Shown: positions 3,966 to 7,445 of the stretch, one piece after another
Numbering within the stretch: the first letter of the stretch is position 1
How the letters are laid out: every line of letters starts with the position of its first letter
NCBI GenBank assembly: GCA_947070915.1
Contig: CAMTDY010000136.1
Coordinates: 1 to 7,445, forward strand
Reading direction: 5' to 3'
DNA: 7,445 bases
Source of the DNA: an uncultured Roseburia sp.
GTDB taxonomy: Bacteria > Bacillota > Clostridia > Lachnospirales > Lachnospiraceae
The notes under the pieces: model-generated
The model's input: only the letters and a program-made list of their open reading frames with translations
What the model was told of the DNA's origin: nothing
Databases searched by the model: none
Position numbers and translations under genes: made by a program

Positions 3966-6317
3966 TTATGGCTGTACATTACCATCTTCATCCTTAAACG
4001 TAGTATCATCCGGAGAATAGTTCGTATCATCATTCGATGAATTTCCCGTATTGCTTCCAGGATCCACACCGGGATCTGCTCCCTGATTTCCATTATCTGG
4101 TGTTCCTCCCCCACCATTGGGGTCGCTCACAGGCGGCTGGGGCTCCTCCTCATCCGGCAGCGGAATGTCGTCATCTTCTTCCGGAGCTTTTGTAGTTTTC
4201 GGTTTTTTTGTCTTTTTCGGCTTTGGTTTAGTATCCTCCTCATCGTCCTCATCCTGCTTTTTGTCATTGGAATACGTCCGATAGTCCGGCTTCTTATCCG
4301 ACGATGACTTGTCTTTCCAGTCATCTCTGTCCTCATATGCAAAATTTTTGGGTTCCAGCTCTTTGTGGATCTCATTCATATACGCCTTCCACGTACGCCC
4401 TGGATAGGTTGCACCATACAGGTCCGGGATCGGGACAGGATTGTCACAGCCCACCCATATCGCCGTAGTAAAATAAGGTGTAAAGCCACAAAACCAGCCG
4501 TCCTTCTTATCGTTGGTAGTTCCGGTTTTGCCGGCGGCGGTCATTCCATTATCCAGCGACAGTGCCGAACCGGTACCTCTCACAAGAACGCCTTTTAATA
4601 TATCTACCATTGTATTCGCCGCATGGGCGTCATAGATGTATTTTTCATCCACATCATCATCCAGAATGGTATTTCCATCAGAATCCAGTATCTTTACAAT
4701 ACAGGTAGGTTCCCGGTATTTCCCATCATTCTCTATGGTTGCATAGGCCGATGCCATCTCCAGCGGACTGCACCCATAGGTCAGGCCGCCCAGGGAGGAG
4801 GCGCTGAAATAATCATTCTTATCAATCTTTGAAAAGTTCATTTTCAGCAGATATTCAAGCCCTTTTTCCGGGGTCAGCTCCTCAAAAAGCTGCCAGGCAA
4901 TGGTATTCAATGACTGTTCCACCGCATACCGCAGGGTAACACGTCCGTGATACTTTCCATTGGAGTTGGAAGGACCATCTTCAAATTTGTGGTCATTCAC
5001 AATGGAATCCGGTGTGTAATCTCTCTCCAGGGAAGGAGTATACACGAGCACAGGCTTGATACTGCTCCCTGGCTGCCGGTACGACTGATAGGCACGGTTC
5101 AGGGTATAACCACTGGTCTTCTGGCTTCTTCCACCCACTACCGCCACTACTCTTCCGGTCTTGTTATCGATACAGACACCGGCGCCCTGCATCTTATAAA
5201 TACCATTTGTCCCCTTCTCAGTAAATCCTGCCAGGTTCGTATTGATCGCCTGCTGCAAAGCCTTCTGCTTTTTCAGGTCAATGGATGTATAGATCCGGTA
5301 TCCGTTGTTCAAAAGCTGTTTTTGCGCCGCCGCATAGGCATCGTTGTATTCTTCTTTGTATGCACTTGCTTCTTTATCAGAATCAAATTGGTTGCGGAAC
5401 TTAAATCCATTTAGCTCCATCAGTTTTCTTGTAGCGCAATAAGTCACAAAAGTCTGTATAAAATTCCGTTTTACCGGCTCAGTGATATTAAGTTTGATCT
5501 TTTCCTCTACCGCCAGATCATATTCTTGCCGGGTAATCGCTTTGTCTTCCAGCATCTGCTTCAGGATCCGGTCGCGTCTTTTCAGTGTGTTTTCCATGCG
5601 CTCCACCGGATCATAAAGAGTCGGGTTGTTCGGGATCGCACAGAGGAAACAGAGCTGGGACAAACTTAAATCTTTGCAGCTGGCACTGAAATATCCCTTT
5701 GCCGCCGCTTCAATACCATAATACCCATTGGAAAAATAAATACTGTTCAGATAGAACTCAAAGATCTGACGCTTGTTGTACTTCTTTTCCAGTTCCAGTG
5801 CGATAAATATTTCCTTGATCTTCCTCTCATAAGTCTTATCCGTATTCAGGAATATCCCCCTCGCCAGCTGCTGGGTGATCGTACTGGCTCCCTGACTGAT
5901 CTCACCCTTATTCTGGATCTGAACCCACACAGCACGAATAATTCCTTCGGCATCGATTCCATTGTGGGAGTAAAACTTCTTATCCTCTGTCACAACAAAG
6001 GCATCCTGCACATACTCCGGAATCTCATCAATGGGAAGATAATAAGAATCTTTATCTCCCTTAAGCACGGCGATCTGCTTTCCCTTGGAATTGTAGGCAA
6101 TGGATGTTTCAGAGCTACGGAATGTTTCCGGCGTGGAGTTTTTCACCAGCTGAATCGCCTGATCCTGTGCAGCAAAAATATCCCGCCCGTATTTTACATA
6201 AAATACAATTCCCGCTACAAGCAGCGCGACCAGGAACACCAAAATAAAAATCTTAAAGCCAAACCAGAATTTTGGATGCTTTCTCTGCTTTTTCTTTTTT
6301 ACTTTATTTTTAGCCAT
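3966..6317 (-). CDS. ponA: Bifunctional class A penicillin-binding protein (PBP1A family)
   Basis: This 783-residue membrane-anchored enzyme polymerises lipid II into glycan strands and cross-links stem peptides outside the cell. A Lys-rich cytoplasmic start (residues 2-16) precedes one membrane helix (~19-41). The GT51 glycosyltransferase domain (~62-240) has the catalytic motif TEDKKFYSHNGID (E111), QGASTITQQLAR (142-153), the second acidic residue in RKIKEIFIALELEK (E169) and EFYLNSIYFSNGYYGIEAAA (187-206). The transpeptidase domain (~375-650) has SSIK (418-421, nucleophile S418), SLN (469-471) and KTGTT (597-601). All catalytic motifs are intact, so both activities are expected. The last ~120 residues are low-complexity: Lys/Asp/Glu-rich, then Pro/Gly/Asn/Asp-rich, probably a disordered wall-spanning tail. 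GGGAGG (minus strand, 6323-6328) precedes the ATG by 5 nt. The symbol is by analogy with Bacillus; family assignment is firm. Confidence 0.95.
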   Translation of the reverse strand: MAKNKVKKKKQRKHPKFWFGFKIFILVFLVALLVAGIVFYVKYGRDIFAAQDQAIQLVKNSTPETFRSSETSIAYNSKGKQIAVLKGDKDSYYLPIDEIPEYVQDAFVVTEDKKFYSHNGIDAEGIIRAVWVQIQNKGEISQGASTITQQLARGIFLNTDKTYERKIKEIFIALELEKKYNKRQIFEFYLNSIYFSNGYYGIEAAAKGYFSASCKDLSLSQLCFLCAIPNNPTLYDPVERMENTLKRRDRILKQMLEDKAITRQEYDLAVEEKIKLNITEPVKRNFIQTFVTYCATRKLMELNGFKFRNQFDSDKEASAYKEEYNDAYAAAQKQLLNNGYRIYTSIDLKKQKALQQAINTNLAGFTEKGTNGIYKMQGAGVCIDNKTGRVVAVVGGRSQKTSGYTLNRAYQSYRQPGSSIKPVLVYTPSLERDYTPDSIVNDHKFEDGPSNSNGKYHGRVTLRYAVEQSLNTIAWQLFEELTPEKGLEYLLKMNFSKIDKNDYFSASSLGGLTYGCSPLEMASAYATIENDGKYREPTCIVKILDSDGNTILDDDVDEKYIYDAHAANTMVDILKGVLVRGTGSALSLDNGMTAAGKTGTTNDKKDGWFCGFTPYFTTAIWVGCDNPVPIPDLYGATYPGRTWKAYMNEIHKELEPKNFAYEDRDDWKDKSSSDKKPDYRTYSNDKKQDEDDEEDTKPKPKKTKKPKTTKAPEEDDDIPLPDEEEPQPPVSDPNGGGGTPDNGNQGADPGVDPGSNTGNSSNDDTNYSPDDTTFKDEDGNVQP

Positions 6318-6322
6318 AAAAG

Positions 6323-6328
6323 CCTCCC
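6323..6328 (-). promoter_or_regulatory. Ribosome binding site of the PBP gene
   Basis: On the minus strand GGGAGG sits 5 nt before the ATG at 6317-6315 and confirms this start, which also gives the expected Lys-rich cytoplasmic segment before the membrane helix. Confidence 0.8.
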
Positions 6329-6357
6329 ATCAAATACTAAGTTTAAACATACAAATT

Positions 6358-6386
6358 ATTTTAACACAGTTCAGGGTATCTTGCAA
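6358..6386 (-). promoter_or_regulatory. Candidate promoter of the PBP gene, overlapping the end of the glycosyltransferase gene
   Basis: Read on the minus strand, TTGCAA (6386-6381) and TAAAAT (6363-6358) are separated by exactly 17 bp. The -10 matches consensus at five of six bases and the -35 at four of six. Transcription would start near 6351, giving a leader of about 33 nt. The -35 element lies within the last codons of the upstream glycosyltransferase gene. There is no terminator in the 53-bp gap, so read-through from upstream is also possible. Confidence 0.45.
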
Positions 6387-7445
6387 AGTATTTCTGAGTG
6401 TAGAAACCGTGCCCTGTGTGCCCATGTATGCCCTCTGTTCGCCATACGGTACCCCTGCGCCACCAGATATTCCCACTTCTCTTTGTCCGAGAGAATCTGC
6501 TCTGCTTTCTCTGGAAGCTCTTCCAGTTTTGCCAGATCATACCGGACAAAATGCTTTCCATCCTCCAGGATCTCATCCATATACCGCGAACTGTCGCTGA
6601 GGCTGACTGCCCCATTCAGCATGGAATTAAATACCCGGTCATGGGCTCCGTCTTTAAACCAGGGCATAACGTTTAGGGATAGGCGGCCACGGCTGATCTG
6701 CTGGAGACAGCCCAGGGAATCCAGCACATTCCCGTTCACAATATTTTCAGGATGACGGCAGTCCAGCTGATCCCAGCCTGCCCCAAAGCAGTGTACCCGG
6801 AAACCATTGTCTACCAGGGTCTTTACCACCTCGCCACGGAAATAGTGACGCACGTACAGATCGATAAAGATCATGTTCGGCATGGTCTCTTTCAGACCCT
6901 TTTCATCAATGCCCTCTACATCCCGGTTCAGATGTTCCATGATTGTGGCATCCATGGACTTCCAGGGATGACGGATCAGATCGTGGATGATATCATAATA
7001 AAACTCGGCATATTCATCACCATGGCGGTGAATCGCCTCATGAAAGATCGTCGGAGGATTGTAGTTTCCCGCAAACACAATGTCATATTTTCTGTCATCG
7101 AATCCCGGAAACTTCCCATTTTCCCACAGACTTGTTCCTCCCAGCGGCATAAAAGGCCCCCGGTGCATCTCCGGAAAAAAACGTTGGAGATAAGCCTCGT
7201 GCTCTCTGTCAATAGAGATCTGTATATATTTTTTAGGCAGATAGGGAAGAAACTTGTGGTAATAAAATGGATGATCCACCACAATATTGATAAACAGTAC
7301 ATCCCTGGCATCAAAAAAAGATATGCCCTCGGAATCAATAAAATACTCCTCCCCGGCACAGCCGTCAAAATTAAAACTTACCGCAGCCGTCACCCCAGGC
7401 TCACAGAACCAGATCAGGTTGCTCAGGCTCCGGTACTCCTTGCAC
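6371..7445 (-). CDS. CgeB/DUF3880-type glycosyltransferase, 5' end beyond the window
   Basis: The minus-strand frame ends with TGA at 6371-6373 and stays open to the right edge, so about 357 residues of a longer protein are visible. The GTG at 7393-7391 is internal, not the start: in-frame sequence before it reads without a stop and suits the family. The visible N-terminal part resembles the DUF3880-like half of GT-B glycosyltransferases (AVSFNFDG, then VVDHPFYYH and YDIVFAGNYNPP). The C-terminal ~150 residues fit Glyco_trans_1_2, the CgeB-like domain: VHCFGAGWDQL, SLNVMPWFKDGAHDRVFNSM, an acidic LEDGKHFVRYD segment and the closing HTWAHRARFLHSEIL. Such enzymes transfer sugars from nucleotide donors to spore-coat, surface-protein or polysaccharide acceptors. 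Donor and acceptor cannot be told from sequence. The gene lies 53 bp upstream of the PBP gene in the same direction. Confidence 0.78.
   Translation of the reverse strand, partial: CKEYRSLSNLIWFCEPGVTAAVSFNFDGCAGEEYFIDSEGISFFDARDVLFINIVVDHPFYYHKFLPYLPKKYIQISIDREHEAYLQRFFPEMHRGPFMPLGGTSLWENGKFPGFDDRKYDIVFAGNYNPPTIFHEAIHRHGDEYAEFYYDIIHDLIRHPWKSMDATIMEHLNRDVEGIDEKGLKETMPNMIFIDLYVRHYFRGEVVKTLVDNGFRVHCFGAGWDQLDCRHPENIVNGNVLDSLGCLQQISRGRLSLNVMPWFKDGAHDRVFNSMLNGAVSLSDSSRYMDEILEDGKHFVRYDLAKLEELPEKAEQILSDKEKWEYLVAQGYRMANRGHTWAHRARFLHSEILCKIP

Noticed and set aside
4947..5414. Plus-strand open frame of 155 codons within the PBP gene
   Set aside because: Antisense to the transpeptidase domain with intact catalytic motifs; no ribosome binding site or family resemblance.
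5964..6755. Long plus-strand open frame of 263 codons opposite the PBP start and the glycosyltransferase end
   Set aside because: It runs antisense through two well-supported genes and their promoter gap, has no recognisable motif, and its composition is that of a complementary-frame shadow.
1..7445. Phage, plasmid, CRISPR or defence island
   Set aside because: All genes are core housekeeping or envelope functions; no integrase, transposase, direct-repeat array, toxin-antitoxin pair or restriction gene is visible. The replication genes are of the chromosomal Firmicute type, although related dnaD-dnaC pairs do occur in prophages; prs and the class A PBP next to them argue for chromosome.

Overview
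The window looks like ordinary chromosome from a low- to mid-GC Firmicute of class Clostridia, most likely Lachnospiraceae-like. The evidence is the DnaD/DnaI-type (not DnaC/DnaT-type) replication loading genes, strong AGGAGG-type ribosome binding sites, sigma-A-like promoters, a long clostridial-type PRPP synthetase and a Gram-positive class A PBP with a charged, low-complexity C-terminal tail. There are no tRNA or rRNA genes, no CRISPR array, and no transposase or phage gene. The species assignment is inference from gene content.

Layout, left to right. Positions 1-354 are a gene-free, AT-rich leader with five DnaA-box-like 9-mers: two on the minus strand near the left edge and three abutting plus-strand copies at 136-162. 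They are followed by a good sigma-A promoter (200-228) and a roughly 120-nt untranslated leader. Next come three plus-strand genes: a DnaD/DnaB-family replication initiation protein (355-1521), a DnaI-type AAA+ helicase loader (1615-2616) and a divergent, long ribose-phosphate pyrophosphokinase (2680-3849). A stem-loop region at 3882-3950 separates them from two minus-strand genes. These are a bifunctional class A penicillin-binding protein (3966-6317) and, upstream of it, a CgeB/DUF3880-type glycosyltransferase that runs off the right edge (6371-7445, 5' end missing).

How the genes fit together. The first two genes are the clostridial version of the helicase-loading module: the DnaD/DnaB-like protein bridges origin-bound DnaA to the loader, and the loader places the replicative helicase. 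The first protein carries two copies of the YxxxIxxxW signature, so both its position (next to the loader) and its domain plan resemble Bacillus DnaB more than DnaD. The DnaA-box array just upstream of their promoter suggests either direct DnaA control of the operon or part of a chromosomal origin; the window cannot decide between these. The prs gene downstream makes PRPP for nucleotide synthesis and may be co-transcribed. The minus-strand pair serves the cell envelope: peptidoglycan polymerisation and cross-linking, and glycosylation of an unknown acceptor.

I found no convincing new biological system. The most interesting parts are the DnaA-box array coupled to the helicase-loading operon, the tandem-DDBH2 architecture of the first protein, and the altered PRPP-binding loop of the Prs protein.
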